64,000 bases of DNA, from contig JARDYH010000002.1 in NCBI GenBank assembly GCA_029215795.1, positions 65,883,001 to 65,947,000 on the forward strand, read 5' to 3'. This DNA comes from Anniella stebbinsi. Taxonomy: Eukaryota; Chordata; Lepidosauria; Squamata; Anniellidae. Positions 34,106-46,712 of the stretch are shown here, one piece after another. Below the pieces are notes generated by a model that was not told where the DNA came from, did not search any database, and saw only the letters and a list, made by a program, of their open reading frames with translations. Made by a program: the position numbers and the translations under genes. Position 1 is the stretch's first letter, and the number at the start of each line of letters is the position of its first letter.

Positions 34106-34949
34106 TACTTTCTGCCCACCCTTGCAGTAGTGAATGCCTCCTACAAGGGGGTATGATTCCATTTTGCCAAAAAAAGGTGGTGGTGACTGAAAATGAATGC
34201 TCTTCCTAAAGTCTTATTTATGTTTCTAAACATCCTTTTATGGGTCTGTTCAGATGTATTGATTTAGTGGCAAAAATGTTTTTGAATTTCTGTGGAAAGA
34301 GGGGGGAAATCTAGGGTTGTTGTAGCTAATACACTTTATAAATCAGCAAAGGAGGGAGGATAACATTCCCAAACATTACAATTTTCTATCAAGCAGCTAT
34401 GTTAAGTCATATGAAGAACTGGCTCATTCTGGATACAGTGAGCCAGTTTACACAATCGCAGCCAGAAAAATAAGCCACGGTGGTTTATTTCCTCCACCAT
34501 GTGTGGTAGTTGTATGCCGTCCGGATTTCCCTAATTACCCATGCCGGCACAGCTTGCTGTGTCATCTGAACCTGGGCGGCATGTGTGGGGAAGGGGGTAG
34601 GAATATTCAAATAAAGCGCATTGGGCATAAGAAGCATTAAATCCATTGCAGGGGAATTATATTCTCTTTAAAACAGCATTGAGAAAGCTTAGTCCTAGCC
34701 TTTCTCTTATTCCCCAAGTTTAAAAAACAACCAAAATAACCACTTATTTATTTATTTTCTGAGTTTTTTTTAAAAAAAACCGTGGGAATATCTAGTTAAC
34801 TATGGGAAGTAGCTGTTTTTATACCTGATACATTCCTGTGTGACACTTTTACCAGGGACGTTCTCTCTTAGACTTAACCGAAAGAGCTGTTAAACACAAG
34901 ATAAAAAAAATTATAAAAGGCAGGGGAAGCAAAATAAGATGGGAGCACA

Positions 34950-34958
34950 ATGTGTGTA

Positions 34959-34993
<35 letters not shown>
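34950..34993. repeat. (GT)n(GA)n compound microsatellite
   Basis: A GT run passes directly into a GA run. Confidence 0.9.
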
Positions 34994-35097
34994 AAATAGC
35001 AAGCAGTGACTTAAAAAAAAAGAAAGAAAACTGACACCTACTGACACGCCCCACCCTCATTCACAGAATTTTCTGAGGGGTGGTAGTGTCCAGGGTC

Positions 35098-35450
35098 CCC
35101 TCTACAAGGATTCGCTTTTGCGCCCGGTTAGGCAATTATGCGTATAATCGCTGAAGCGCATTTACACCTAATACCTCTGCACGAGAGGCGGCGAGAGGCG
35201 GCGAAGCGCATTAACGGATGACCAAAATGCGCTTTACAAGTCGTTAATGCGCATAAGCGCTTGTTCACATAGTCAAAATGCGCTTTAACGGCTGGAGCAA
35301 AATAAAACTCGCGATTTAACGCGCATTCAATAATGCGCATAATCGGAGAGATAATGCGCCGCTATGCCCGATTTGCGCTCCATTCTTGTAGAGGTAAATT
35401 TTTTAAAGCGCCTTGAAAGAGCTTTAAACCTCTCTTGTAGAGGCAGCCCA
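35098..35450. mobile_element. MITE, copy 2 of the GCGCATT-rich family
   Basis: It is the inverted counterpart of 6520-6872: GGCTGGAGCAAAATAAAACT, AATGCGCATAATCGG and the outer CTCTTGTAGAGGCAGCC correspond in reverse complement. It has a CpG content unusual for the surrounding DNA. Confidence 0.7.
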
Positions 35451-35454
35451 GATG

Positions 35455-35596
35455 TCATTGTCTTCCACTTGTAACCCTCCTGTATTTTCCCATGGTTTCT
35501 TCCATCTTTTTTTCTTTCCACAGAACAATTTGTTAAAGAGCAAAAGTTGGAATAGCTGCTCAATATCTTTTGGTGGCCGTGGTAGGAGTCCTCTAT
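35455..35596 (-). other. weak exon-like segment
   Basis: A good acceptor (TTACTTCTTTGGGTGTTTTCAG on the - strand, split here as TTACTTCTTT and GGGTGTTTTCAG) precedes open frames such as RGLLPRPPKDIEQLFQLLL. No convincing donor follows. It abuts the MITE at 35098-35450. Same strand as 33624-33788, so a shared transcript is conceivable but unproven. Confidence 0.2.
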
Positions 35597-35983
35597 CTGA
35601 AAACACCCAAAGAAGTAAATGATCATGCTTGAAATGTAGGGCAACTTTGCCCTTTACAGAAAGTGGTGACATAGAATGTGCGAGTGATTCACAGTTTCGA
35701 TTTACACATTTCTGAAGGGAAAGTCAAACATTTCAAATGCGTCTAAAATCTTATTTTTACCCAGATGGGAGCATACAAATTTGGGCATTAGTAAGGTGTC
35801 ACCTGATATCCTACTTCACATGAAACCAGGAGCATGCAAAAAAATTGGGTGCTTTTTGCATTCTTTGTCAACATAGCATGAAAACATGCCTGAGCCACAA
35901 CTGGCTGTAAACAAGAGGATAAAAGTTAGATAGGATGGGATCACTTAAACACTTTCCACTTTGGCTAGATCATGCCCACTGGG

Positions 35984-36100
35984 TTTGGTCCAGATTTAGC
36001 CATACTTAGAGTAAACCTATTGAGAACAATGGGAGATTAATTTATGTCTCACTGATTTCAGCAGGTCTACCCTAATTATGACTAAATATGGATCCAACCT
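35984..36100. mobile_element. short palindromic MITE, copy 2
   Basis: GGTCCAGATTTAGCCATACT ... CTAATTATGACTAAATATGG and GATCCAACC match the 5474-5612 family. Confidence 0.5.
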
Positions 36101-36472
36101 ACTATCTTTTAAACAGAATATTTAGTTTAGAGTTTGCAGATTGTCTTTTTTTTAATGTAGGAAATAAAGCATTACTAATTAAAAGCAACTACACAGAAGG
36201 AAATGCTCCACTTATTTTCTGATTATAGTGCATGTAAATTAAACTCACTGGGCACAAACCCCCTAAATTTTAATCTACGCAATAACAGTGCTTTGAAACA
36301 GATTGAATCTGGGCTTCTTTTCTTATCCATTTGATGTATTGGGGGTGATTTTTATGATGTCATTCTGAAAGCTAAATAAACTGTTTGTATAGAAGGGTTA
36401 ACAAGCTGTGGTGGCAAGCAGTCTGTGTGGGATTACAGCAGAGCTAATTTGATCAATTACTTTTCTTACCAG

Positions 36473-36550
36473 AAGTCTCTAGATGAGACAGAAGCCAGGG
36501 TACATGCTCTGGCAGATGAAGAATCAGCAGAGTCAACACATACCATGAAG
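36473..36550 (+). other. candidate 78-bp coding exon
   Basis: A canonical acceptor (TCAATTACTTTTCTTACCAG ending 36472) with upstream CTAAT-type branch words, 26 open codons, and a donor AAG|GTAATG at 36551 bound this segment. The translation begins KSLDETEARVHALADEE and ends THTMK: acidic, helical, in phase 0 at both ends. I do not recognise the protein. It is on the same strand as SNX2 but ~25 kb upstream, so it would belong to another gene or a noncoding transcript. Confidence 0.3.
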
Positions 36551-36559
36551 GTAATGAAC

Positions 36560-39500
36560 GCTCTTTCAAACTTCATTTTTCACCCAAAGAGGAGAAGACA
36601 AGCTAACCAAATCACTGTTGCTCAGAACAGCCAAAATGATAACTATAAAAAAGAAAAGGAAAAAGGAAAAGAAAAGAAGAGCTTATCGTTGAAAGCAAGA
36701 GAAAATTATCAAGCCCTTTCCCCATCTTCATACTATCCTAAAATTTCATTCATTTAGTCCTCCCAGTTCTAAGTAAATCATGAAGGGTTTAAGAGACACC
36801 ACAGTTAAAAATAACCCAGTCAAACTTTAGTTCAGAAAGGGAGTCTCCAGCTACTGAACAAAATAACATTTAAAAGTCTCTCTACACTTTCGTTAGATTT
36901 GATTTTTCTCCACAAACTGTGTTCACAGGGAACCGAATGATTCCTTATATTCCTTACCTGGTCTTACTTTTGAACCACTAGTTATTTTACTATCTATGGC
37001 AACAGTGTTTCTGCCCCTACCTAGTTAGTAATTTTGTAGGGCCAGGAGTAGGAATGCCATATGGTTGCTAAGCAACCTGACATAGAACAAGCACATTTTC
37101 CATGCTCCAGAGCTCATACAATGGCTATATTTGTCCCAAGCCTTCTCTCTCAAGGGGGCATGGGCAAAACACCAGGTATTCCATGAGCTATCAGGCACAG
37201 ATGTGCAGTGTAGAATGGTGTTTGTCGTGGTCCTTGAAGATAGAGAGGCATGGATAGCAACTCATCTCTCATACTTTCTCAGGATTCTTTTCTGTTTAGG
37301 ACATGCTGGCAATAAAGAACTGAAGAGTTTCAGCACCTGAACTGGTCCATGGGCGTAAGTACTCAGGGCCCTGGAATTTGCCCTCACACACACAAGCACA
37401 TATACTCACTCACCCCTCTTTGTGCCTCGAGAATGCAGCAGGCTTGTGGCTTAGCCAGTACATGAGCCTTAGTCCGCTCAATGTCTCTGAGGGCAGGAGC
37501 AGCAATTCACACAAGAGTTCCAAAGCAAACACCAAGACTGGTAAGCAAATTGAGGTAGAACCTACCTGAGAAGCCTTATGCTGTGCTCCCAGGTTCTCTT
37601 TTAATCAAGCATGTGGTCAACAAGATGGCATCAGTTCCCCTAAGAAGGGCAGTCTAACCACAGCAGTTGCTACTTACTACTTCTTCTGGATGATACATTT
37701 CCATGGATTTGAACTGTCTGGGATGTACTAGGAACCTGGAGCAGGTAGTGGTAGCATCACATTGCTCTGGATTCAGCCAAATGGTAGGCTAGCCTGGACT
37801 GAAATCCTTTCAGTCCTGACATCTGAGATAACCATTCTAACTCTCAAAGTTCAGGTCAATCCCATGCCCAAGTACTACGGATGGAGATTTGTGCTGCCAT
37901 TCGTATGTCAAAGCAATATGAAAGTGATCTTGTTGTAGAAGAATAAAAAAAATCTGCAAAAGCAGGCTTTAGTTGCGTGCAGTTTTAGTGTTTTGCCGAT
38001 ACAGCTGCCATCATAGCAGCCATTTTTGAAGAGAGAGTTTTGTTCTGGGCAGTAAATCCTTCAGTTCACCAACCACATTGATTGGTGTTGTGTAGGTTCT
38101 AATCTGCATCTCAACAGGAAAGGTGGCCGGGTTAGCCACCGTATTACTCTTGTCTGCTTCGTTCACATCACTTTCTGCTTGGGCAATGCAGAATCTGGCT
38201 CAAATAAATGTCTTTTCATCCCCTTCAGCTTCAACTGCTCAGACCCTAGCAAGTATGCTACCACGTGCTCTGGCATATCTCACAGTAGGTGGCCATCAGG
38301 TATGCAGCAGAGCTTATTAAGTTACCGCTGAGTGTATCTCCTATTGCCAGAACAAGGAACAGCTCAACATTTGCATCAGTCCCTCAGTAACGAGCCATTT
38401 CTCGGTTGAGTTAGGCTTTGATACACTGAATTCTAACCTGAAGCTATTCACCATATTCAGGCAGGAAGAACCCTTCTGCTAATACTCTCCCACGACCCAC
38501 AGTTTGGATCCTACAGGTTTCATCAAGTGTTTTAATCGTATCAGCACCATCTAGTTGCATGGAAGAACGGTGATAATGGTGTCAGCTTTTCCTTGACAGA
38601 AAAGAGAAAATTCAATAAATACAGATACCATTCTTAGAATTCTCCAGGTGGTGCTACTGGAGATTGTTTCCTGAGGTTTTTTTCTGAATATATAAGAACT
38701 GAAGGAATGCTTACTGTCAGTGGTAGTTCATGATTTAACCCCCCTGAGAAAGTATCACAGTGGTGGATTCCTACCATTGCGGGTAGTTCCATGCCTGCAA
38801 GAGAAATTCAGCTGCCTACTTAGATGGGGTATCAACCCTACTTCTTTCAGACGGGGTTGATATCACATTTCCTTACTGTCACTCTTGCTTCTGCTTCTCT
38901 TCCGTGATAGGGGTGAGAAGAATCACATGGAGGAGAAAGGGGAAGAAAGCAGCAACCACGTGGCCCATTCGTATAATGAGACAGCACCCTCTAGTGGGCA
39001 TCTTTTAGTGAAACTTCTCCTGCACACAGAAGGAAATAGCGACAAATATTGCTATAGCTCAGAAGAGTTGCGTTTTTGGAGAAATATTTTACAAAAAAAA
39101 AATGGCAGAAGGAGAGGGAGGAATACGTCATCGTCAAAATGGCCCATAAAGATCCATGAATGGCCAGTTGCGAGTGTGCGATAAAACAGTCATCTGAAGA
39201 AGCTCTTAGACATTTCTCATAGAACAGATTCATTCTTGCTTGTGCCATTTATGTGAGCACTTGGGGAGTTTACAACAACATCATAGACTCACGTTTGAAC
39301 ATGGACCCATACTTCTGAGATACTCCTGTGGGAGCTATCAGCAAGTTTTAATTGGTCCACTGTTAAGAGGATCCTAACAATGGCAATACAACTATGCAAC
39401 ACTTAAGTAGCAGCTGCTGCTCAGGGATGTTGCACGATCAGGGAAGAGAACAAATAGAAGTGAGGAACCCAGCTATGAGGACTGTAATTCTGGATTGAAG

Positions 39501-40185
39501 GAAGCACTAGAGAGCATAGCATGGGTCTCCTGAATCTTAATACTTTTTGTGAGGTGAGGGAGTCAGCTGTAGCAAAGAAGAGCAGGTTGATTTTCTTATT
39601 CCTCTCTGAAAGGAGTGGACCTCTCAAGTTCCATGGCTACTTGTATGTAATTTAACTAGCCCTAACTAGCAACAACTCCTTTCATGCAATTGGTACCTGG
39701 GTCATAACCTTAAGTTGGAGAATGGTGGCCAAGTCCTCTTCTATAGATTATAGTCCTCTATTTGAAGGGCTCACGGAGGTCTGTTCCCTAGTTGAAGACC
39801 TCCTCTGTTTAAAGGGCTGCCCCGCTCAAGTCCAGTTTAAAGTTAAAGAATGATAACAAGGAAAGGTCCAGGAGATTTGAAGTTGTCCATCATCAACTGT
39901 TAACACCTTGACAGCAACCTGAGCAGGCAGGAACAAAGGTCACCAGGTCATAGTCTTCCCTGTGATGGTGGGATGCACTATATTTCTTTTTAAATTATAA
40001 GAATTATTTCTACATTTGAATGCATGAATATAAAATTAGCAAATGCACATTTCATGCTAATTTGTGTTTTTGTTTTTGTATTTCCTCTTTCTGGGAAATT
40101 CATATGTGTTCACCCTAGGTTGGAGTAACATTTTAATGAGCAGTAATGTCTTTATACCTTAATATTCTTGCTACCTAAATACTAA
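36560..40185. other. unclassified intergenic DNA with a possible old pseudogene
   Basis: On the - strand, about 38820-37960, there are protein-like stretches: MELPAMVGIHHCDTFSGGLN, GADTIKTLDETCRIQTVGRG and FPVEMQIRTYTTPINVVGEL. They are separated by frameshifts and stops and could be a degraded retrocopy of an unidentified gene. A repeat with CAGCACCCTCTAGTGGGC lies near 38985. Nothing else is supported. Confidence 0.25.
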
Positions 40186-40189
40186 GAGC

Positions 40190-40838
40190 TTCTCTACATT
40201 AAGGGAAAACCTATTTTTAACCCACCACTGTTGTGCTTCCTGTTTCTTTGATGCGATTGATATGAATTGGGTTACACAGGAGGACAGGGGCGACAAGGCG
40301 GAAGGTCCTGCTGCTGTTTCCAAGAGCACCTTTACATGGCAGAAACAGCAGAATCAAGGGAGCGCCTCCCTCCCTCCCCGGCATGTGTGCAAAGGAGGGA
40401 GGATCTTGTTGTCTGTTTCCTCACAGCCCCCAGGAAAGCCAGGACTTACTTTTGAGTAGAAGTAATATTTTGCTGTAAGTTTACAACCCTTGTCACACTT
40501 ACTTGGGAGTAACCCTATAGAACACAATGAGACATATTTCTGAGTAGACACATGAGGATCGGATCTGCCTGCCTTTGTTGCAGGGAGGCATTTTACCCTC
40601 TTTATTTAAAGTCTTTCCTCGGCAGGTTCATGGCACAATGTCAGCTTTATACACTGCCAATTTTGTGCCGTTTGGGGTTTATTCCAGCTTATCTGTGATG
40701 TATTTTAAAATGTAATAAGGCGTGTGTGTGGAAACTACAGGAGACCTCCTGTTTGTTTACTGCATCGTTACATTGATCCAAAAACTTCCGTGACCAGAAA
40801 CAAACGTGCTATAAATAGCTCATTTAGAGAAGCTCTAA
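40190..40838. mobile_element. MITE with nested palindromic repeat
   Basis: The outer ends are AGAGCTTCTCTACATTAAG and (complement) TTTAGAGAAGCTCT. A 'gagtaa...aatgag' palindromic repeat lies inside at about 40440-40555. Confidence 0.5.
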
Positions 40839-40947
40839 CTGCGGAAAATTTTGGACTGATGCTATTATGAGAATTAGCTTAAACTGAGGAAGAGGCCTGG
40901 CCAAATGTTTTCATTTTCTACTTATAATGATATAAATAATACTTAAC

Positions 40948-40951
40948 ACAA

Positions 40952-41020
<69 letters not shown>
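40948..41020. repeat. (AAT)n(AAG)n compound microsatellite
   Basis: An AAT run passes directly into an AAG run without interruption. Confidence 0.95.
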
Positions 41021-41021
<1 letters not shown>

Positions 41022-41097
41022 CAAGTACCTGGTAAGTTTTAAAAGGTCCAGATTTGTTTTCATTCTGATATTGTTTTTTTTTTCTGATCACACACCT

Positions 41098-41319
41098 TGG
41101 CTAGATCTACACTACTGCTTTATAGTGCTATTTAAGTGCACTGATAACTGTTGGAGCACATTACATGTTCCATATGCTACTTTCATAGTATTATTTCACA
41201 TTATTCAAAATACCGCAACAAATGTCATTGTGCATCGTACAAGATATACATGTACAAGAGGGATATAGCGTTACCATGATGGAATCATAATTATTTGACA
41301 AACAGTGTAGATCTGGCCA
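41098..41319. mobile_element. MITE
   Basis: The terminal inverted repeat is TGGCTAGATCTACACT (41098-41113) against AGTGTAGATCTGGCCA (41304-41319). Non-coding. Confidence 0.7.
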
Positions 41320-41885
41320 TTTTGAGTGCAAGGAATTTCTAAAAATGTATAATGCCTCGTTTTTTATAGAGATGAATGGGCTGACTTGGGTCTGCTTTGG
41401 AAATAATTCAACAGAACTGGATTTCTTATCCATATTCCTTCAGACTTCCAGAATGGAAGGATTTGGTTCTGCAAGCAGACCAACTAGGATCTGACATGTT
41501 CTGGTGGCTCCAGAACAATTCATCAATGTTTTTGAGGCTACTGTGCCTCATTGGTGCAGGTCACTTCTGTGCATATGTGGCACTATATCTCCCACCAGTG
41601 TAAGGAGCGCTTATTTCTTTCCTATTGTCTTGCTACAAAATTTGGGATGTGAGATCTATTCAGGGAATATACTGTAGGTAGTAAGCCAGCATCAGTCATT
41701 TTTAATGAGATAAGCTCAGTAAGAAGTGAACAAATACAAAATCTGTCTTCCACATATGCCATCCATAAAAGAAAAAAGTCAACGTGGAGTTTCCAAGGGG
41801 AATGGAATAAATTAAAAAGGATAACTTTAGAGATAATAATGAGAATAGAATGCTCTTGATACTGCCTTTCAAAAGAAAAAGCAAA

Positions 41886-42181
41886 GAGCTTTTCTACACA
41901 AGGCTGGTAATCTGCTATACCTACCTTGCTTCATTGCAGAATGGAGATCCGAGCTCTACGCAGAGAGCATTTCCTCTATGTGGCGCTGTGCTATAGCAGA
42001 CTTCCACAATTACACAAGCAGAAAATATGATTCCTTTCACTTTCAGAAATGATCTAAAAAAGAGGGAAGGTGCTCTTAAAGAACAGATACGAAGCTGGAA
42101 GGTCATGATGTTGTCTAAAGAACCCATAAACTACCGTAAGGAATGATGAATGCACAATAAATGTCTCATGTAGAAAAGCTC
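41886..42181. mobile_element. MITE
   Basis: The ends are AGAGCTTTTCTACACAAG and (complement) CATGTAGAAAAGCTCAC. Related by its ends to 40190-40838. Confidence 0.6.
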
Positions 42182-42184
42182 ACA

Positions 42185-42985
42185 GTCCTCATCCTGTTAT
42201 AAAACCAGAATCAAAACAAGAGTGTGATTTTTCAGTGTTGTTGTATATAACCTGGTATTCTCAGCACGCCCTCTTGAAATAAAGATACTGCCCAGTGCTT
42301 GCTAGTTTGCAATCAGCATGGCTCATTAATTCCTCAGCCTGCTTTTCCTGCCCATAAAGGAGGGCAACATGAATTCCTCATGCAAATTAAATGTTGGAAA
42401 TAGCTGCTGCTCACTTACTTAATTACTTTGCTGTCACAAGATACATTCCAGACGTGGACACTTTCAACCAGGTTTATTCTGTTCTCGGTAGGGACCAGTG
42501 TGTGTAAAATGATGCTTCTGACAGGATGATGCCTTCCCATGGCTCAAAGCCATTACACCAACATTAAGAAGAGAAAGGGTGGGTGGGTGGAGGCAGCAAA
42601 CCTGCATGCCAAAATACACTCCCTAAATGCTAACTGCTTACTATAATCGCACATCATTTATTGCATATGAAAGCAAACTGATACAGGCAGGGTGCAATGA
42701 CCTGGCAATTTATTTCACTTTGCCACAATTCCAGGCAGCTAGGTCAGAGAGTTAAACTCTTATCCGCTTTCAGACTAGCATCGACTTATTTTCCTTCTTG
42801 CCCTAAGGAACTTATAAAGACTAATTAGGGGAAATTCCTCTATTGAAGAGAGGGCTTTATATTATGTAGGTAGGGAATTACCACTGCACGTTTTAGATGC
42901 CATTGTTTGCAACTGGACTGGACCACAAAAGTCTTTATTACTCTGTTTTATTATGTAGTGATCAAATCCTATATAGGTTTGGCAA
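42185..42985. other. unique DNA, candidate conserved regulatory block
   Basis: 42240-42480 and 42600-42870 are repeat-poor and contain an octamer ATGCAAAT followed by TAAAT, and several ATTAAT/TAATTA homeodomain-type words. Function is only suggested. Confidence 0.25.
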
Positions 42986-42989
42986 GCTT

Positions 42990-43112
42990 ACAGCAGGGTA
43001 GGCAACCTGGTGCCTTCCATATGTTTTGGATTACAGCTCCCAGAATCCCTGCTGGTTGGGGCTTAAGGGAGTTGCAATACAAAACATCTGGAAGGCACCA
43101 GGTTGCTTACTT
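42990..43112. repeat. short palindromic repeat ('actacaactcc' family)
   Basis: GGCAACCTGGTGCCTTCCAT ... TCTGGAAGGCACCAGGTTGC forms nearly perfect ends. The core has TTACAGCTCCCAGAATCCC and GGGAGTTGCAATAC. Confidence 0.75.
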
Positions 43113-43866
43113 CTGGCCTACAGAAATAAGTGAAATAACTGTTGACTTTTGGCTCTTGCAAAATGCTTACTGATAACCAATACAGGAAGACCCAGTTGAA
43201 ACAAAAAATGTGAGCTAGAGATTTTCTGGTGTTCCCCTACTTGGTTTTTAAAGCCTGTGCAGTGAGATGCAATCAGCAAAGAGCTACAAGATATAGCTAC
43301 AACCTAGCCAAATATTTTCATATTCGCAATGCCAAGAGGGTCAGATTTAAGAATTTGATGTTAAATCTGATCGTGATTTAACACCCCACCCCGATGTAAT
43401 AGATGTACTTTCTTATCTCATTTCTTTCCTTCCCACCCAATAGGTAAAATTGAAAAATTGTCTTATCCCCACCACTTGTTAACAGGTAATCAAATACTTG
43501 AAGGATGTTGAGAACACAGGGAAAAGTAAAGCAGTGTTGCTGATTTTAATAATCCCTCCTAGCTTTTTCTATAAGATATAGATGAAAGCTCCTAAAGAGC
43601 TCCTTGCAGATTAAGAAGAATGAGGAGACACATCTTCTTTAAAACATAACCAGATAAGAAATATAAGTACAAGAAAACATAGATATGCAAGTGCCATGTA
43701 GTTCTACATTTCCTATACAATATCTGTACAGACCCTTTCCACAAAAAGGTTCCAGGCCCCTTTTCTCTTGAATGTTGGATGTGTGGTCATCAGTAGTCAG
43801 ACATCATTAAAGATAATGTCTGACTGCAGTTCTAAATGTAGTGATATATAGCTAGGGTTACCGTGA

Positions 43867-44241
43867 CCTGGTTTGCACATAATGTTGAACTATGGTTTAT
43901 TTAATACATGGACTGTTGAATTCTACCTTAGTGTGATGTTGTTAAGTGTGAACCCAGAACCGTGGGTTGCTCATGGATCGTTTTGCCAGGCTATAGAGGT
44001 GGCAGGCAAGAGCAATCAGTAAACCCTAGCTGCTCTACATGCCAGAACTATATCACCACAAAGGCATTTGGGATACAGGGAGGGAACAGGTAAAGAAGGG
44101 GGTAGGTAAAGAAGGGATTGAGAAAACAAATCATGGTTTGTTCAATCATCTGCCAAATAAAGCCTGAGTAGAGAAATGAAGTATGGGTTAACCATGGGTC
44201 AAATAAATCATGGGTTAGTGTTATGTGCGAACTATGTCAGT
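43867..44241. mobile_element. MITE with ~39-bp terminal inverted repeats
   Basis: The left end, TGACCTGGTTTGCACATAAT, and the right end (complement of GTTATGTGCGAACTATGTCA) continue inward through ATGGTTTATTT/AAATAAATCAT. Confidence 0.7.
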
Positions 44242-44244
44242 ATC

Positions 44245-45940
44245 TACAGATGTCCATATTGTGAGTACACTGTGAAAGCAGACTCGCCATATAGATGGTT
44301 CCTTTCCCCCAGATTGAACTCAGTGGAAGATGCATTTGCACAGTATTACTTGGCTAATCCTTGTATCAGTCATAGAGCAATGCTCTACCCCAAGCCAAGC
44401 TGTGCACAGTGCTGATGTAATAAGCCTTGTGTCACTCATGAAGCACTTACAAAACAAACATTTAAGCCAGGAAATTAAAGTAGGCAGCCTCATTAAAGTA
44501 GAGTGAGGGTGAGATGAAGTGACAACATTGGATCCAGAGGCTGTACATGTGTCATTACAATAGGGAAGGAATTAGAGGTCAACCTAGAGCAGAAAAATCT
44601 ACACCGACTCTTATCTGTCCACAGCCCAAATTAATTTAAGGATGTACAACTGAATGCAGGATTGCATCCCTAGTTCCTAAGTAGAAGTAATACTGTCAAT
44701 AGGCATCAAACAAGACTTTTCCACCATTAAAAAGCTAAACAAATAATCTTGAAATGTACGAATGTACTGTAAAAGTTAGTAAAAATCACTGATTGTAAAT
44801 CCTGAAAAAACTACTGTTTCTGATCTTTGCAAGAAAACTGAGTTCACAGCTTGACAAGAAAAAAAATCAGAATTTTAGTTTACATTTTAAGACTGACATA
44901 ACTGTTCAAATAAGGACTGCAGTATTGCTTTTATTGGAAGCTTCTGTTTTATTGTTCCCCATGGCCCCATAGCTATTTTCTTCAGATATAAATAACGTTA
45001 AATACATGAAGGAAAAACAGATTCAGATTCCATGGTTCCATTCAGTAGCAACATATGCCAAGCACAACAAATACATTTCACAGCAAGTTTTCAATACTAA
45101 TCCCCAATCTCAAGAAAATATGAAGTAAGAAAACAAATGGCCAGCAGACTACTATGCCTTTCTGATAAGTATTTTACATAAGTCTGTGAAAAGTGGTTCA
45201 ATTTGTTCTGAGTAGCCCTGGTATTTATGCTTGCCCTGGGTTTAAATGGACTCACCTCTTACATTTGCAGAAGCTGAAAAAACAGTCCCCTAACTTGCAA
45301 CTATAGGGACAGTTCAAAGTTGAAGACAAATTTCATCGAAGTAACAACTGTCAAAATTTTTGTCATGAATATCATTAGAATATAGCAAATTTTGATGAAA
45401 TTTCAACTTAAGAACAGTCTTTTATTTGGAAAGTTGATAGCAACAATCTTGGAAATAGTAGTGATCAGCTTCTGTATCCCCAAACTTTTTCATACATTTG
45501 TCAGGGCAAAAGGATACATTGCTTTAAATGTATGTCTATCAGCTATGCCTTATTTCTATGATTACAGTAAAGTAGATGCAGGGCCCCCAATCTGGATCTT
45601 AACACACACACCTATCCCATGCTAGAGTCCTGATCCAAACACTCAAGGCCAAAATGCAGGCAGCTGTGTTGATCCATATCAACAAACTGATTCTTGCAGT
45701 TTCCATCTCCACCAGGAGCAGGCCTTTTGTGAAGCTCAGGGGTCTTAATTGTCCAATCAAGACCAAACCATCAAAAAATACTTTGCATTACATCAGGAAA
45801 CAATATACTGTACACCAGGGCCTGCGCCGACTCTAGAGTAAAAATGAGGGGGGAGCGAGATTTAGCTACTAGACAGATTTTAAACAATGCCTGTTTTAAC
45901 CCTTGTTTTGCTCTGCAAAGAAAAGATTTTTAAAAAACCA
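44245..45940. other. unclassified intergenic DNA
   Basis: AT-rich; no supportable gene or repeat family. Confidence 0.4.
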
Positions 45941-45946
45941 TACTTT

Positions 45947-45947
45947 A

Positions 45948-45996
<49 letters not shown>
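45947..45996. repeat. (AAT)n microsatellite
   Basis: About 16 AAT units. Confidence 0.95.
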
Positions 45997-45999
<3 letters not shown>

Positions 46000-46228
46000 G
46001 CCTACCCATATTTTAGTGTTATTCAAAGACAGGAATTGGTACTGCTAGCACAAAAAGCTTCCACATGAAACTGCGAGCAGCAGTGGGTTTTCTTTAGGCT
46101 TAGTCTTGCTACACTATTCAGACACCAATTCCTACCTTCATCTATCCTCCAGGCCTGGTCGTGACAGGTCACTTCACCCTGCTGCATAGTAGGGCTGGCT
46201 TTGGATTGAAGGGATGAGGGGAGTACAT

Positions 46229-46454
46229 GGCTCAATTCGGACGACACAATAAACAACTGGTGTGGGGGAAACAATCATCAGTTGTTTTGACTATCGTGTT
46301 ATCCGAATGCTGCCATAGTCAACTCAGTGCTGATCCTAATCCACACCACAGTTGATTATTTATTACCATGTTGTGTGGGGAGTACCCCCTGGTTGAACAA
46401 CTGTAAAGTTTATTATTACCCCACCATTGACTATCGTGTCGTCCGAATTGAACC
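46229..46454. mobile_element. MITE
   Basis: The terminal inverted repeats are GGCTCAATTCGGACGACAC and the complement of GTGTCGTCCGAATTGAACC. Confidence 0.75.
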
Positions 46455-46565
46455 CATTTCTCCATCTCTTCCTTCCTCCCTCTACCCTTTGACTGCTCAT
46501 GTGGTAACAACTTTAGAGGTAGTGGATGGACACCAGTCTCGAAGGTAGAGTAATGAAATGAGAGT

Positions 46566-46580
46566 CCCCCCCCCCCCCCC
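46566..46580. repeat. poly(C) run
   Basis: About 14 consecutive C. Confidence 0.9.
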
Positions 46581-46619
46581 GCACATCATTTCTATTCTCT
46601 AATCCTGATATGGCCGGAA

Positions 46620-46712
46620 AGGAAATATCCAGAAGGCTTGGACTTCAACTCCCAGAAGCCCCTGTCAGCATGACTAATGGGCAGGAATGCTGAGAGTTGA
46701 AGTCCAAAATAT
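46620..46712. repeat. short palindromic repeat ('actacaactcc' family)
   Basis: GGACTTCAACTCCCAGAAGC ... GCTGAGAGTTGAAGTCC forms the inverted core. Confidence 0.65.

Noticed and set aside
38123..38320. Secreted-looking short protein with hydrophobic start
   Set aside because: The start is not ATG in the sequence, and the opposite strand reads as a more protein-like degraded retrocopy.
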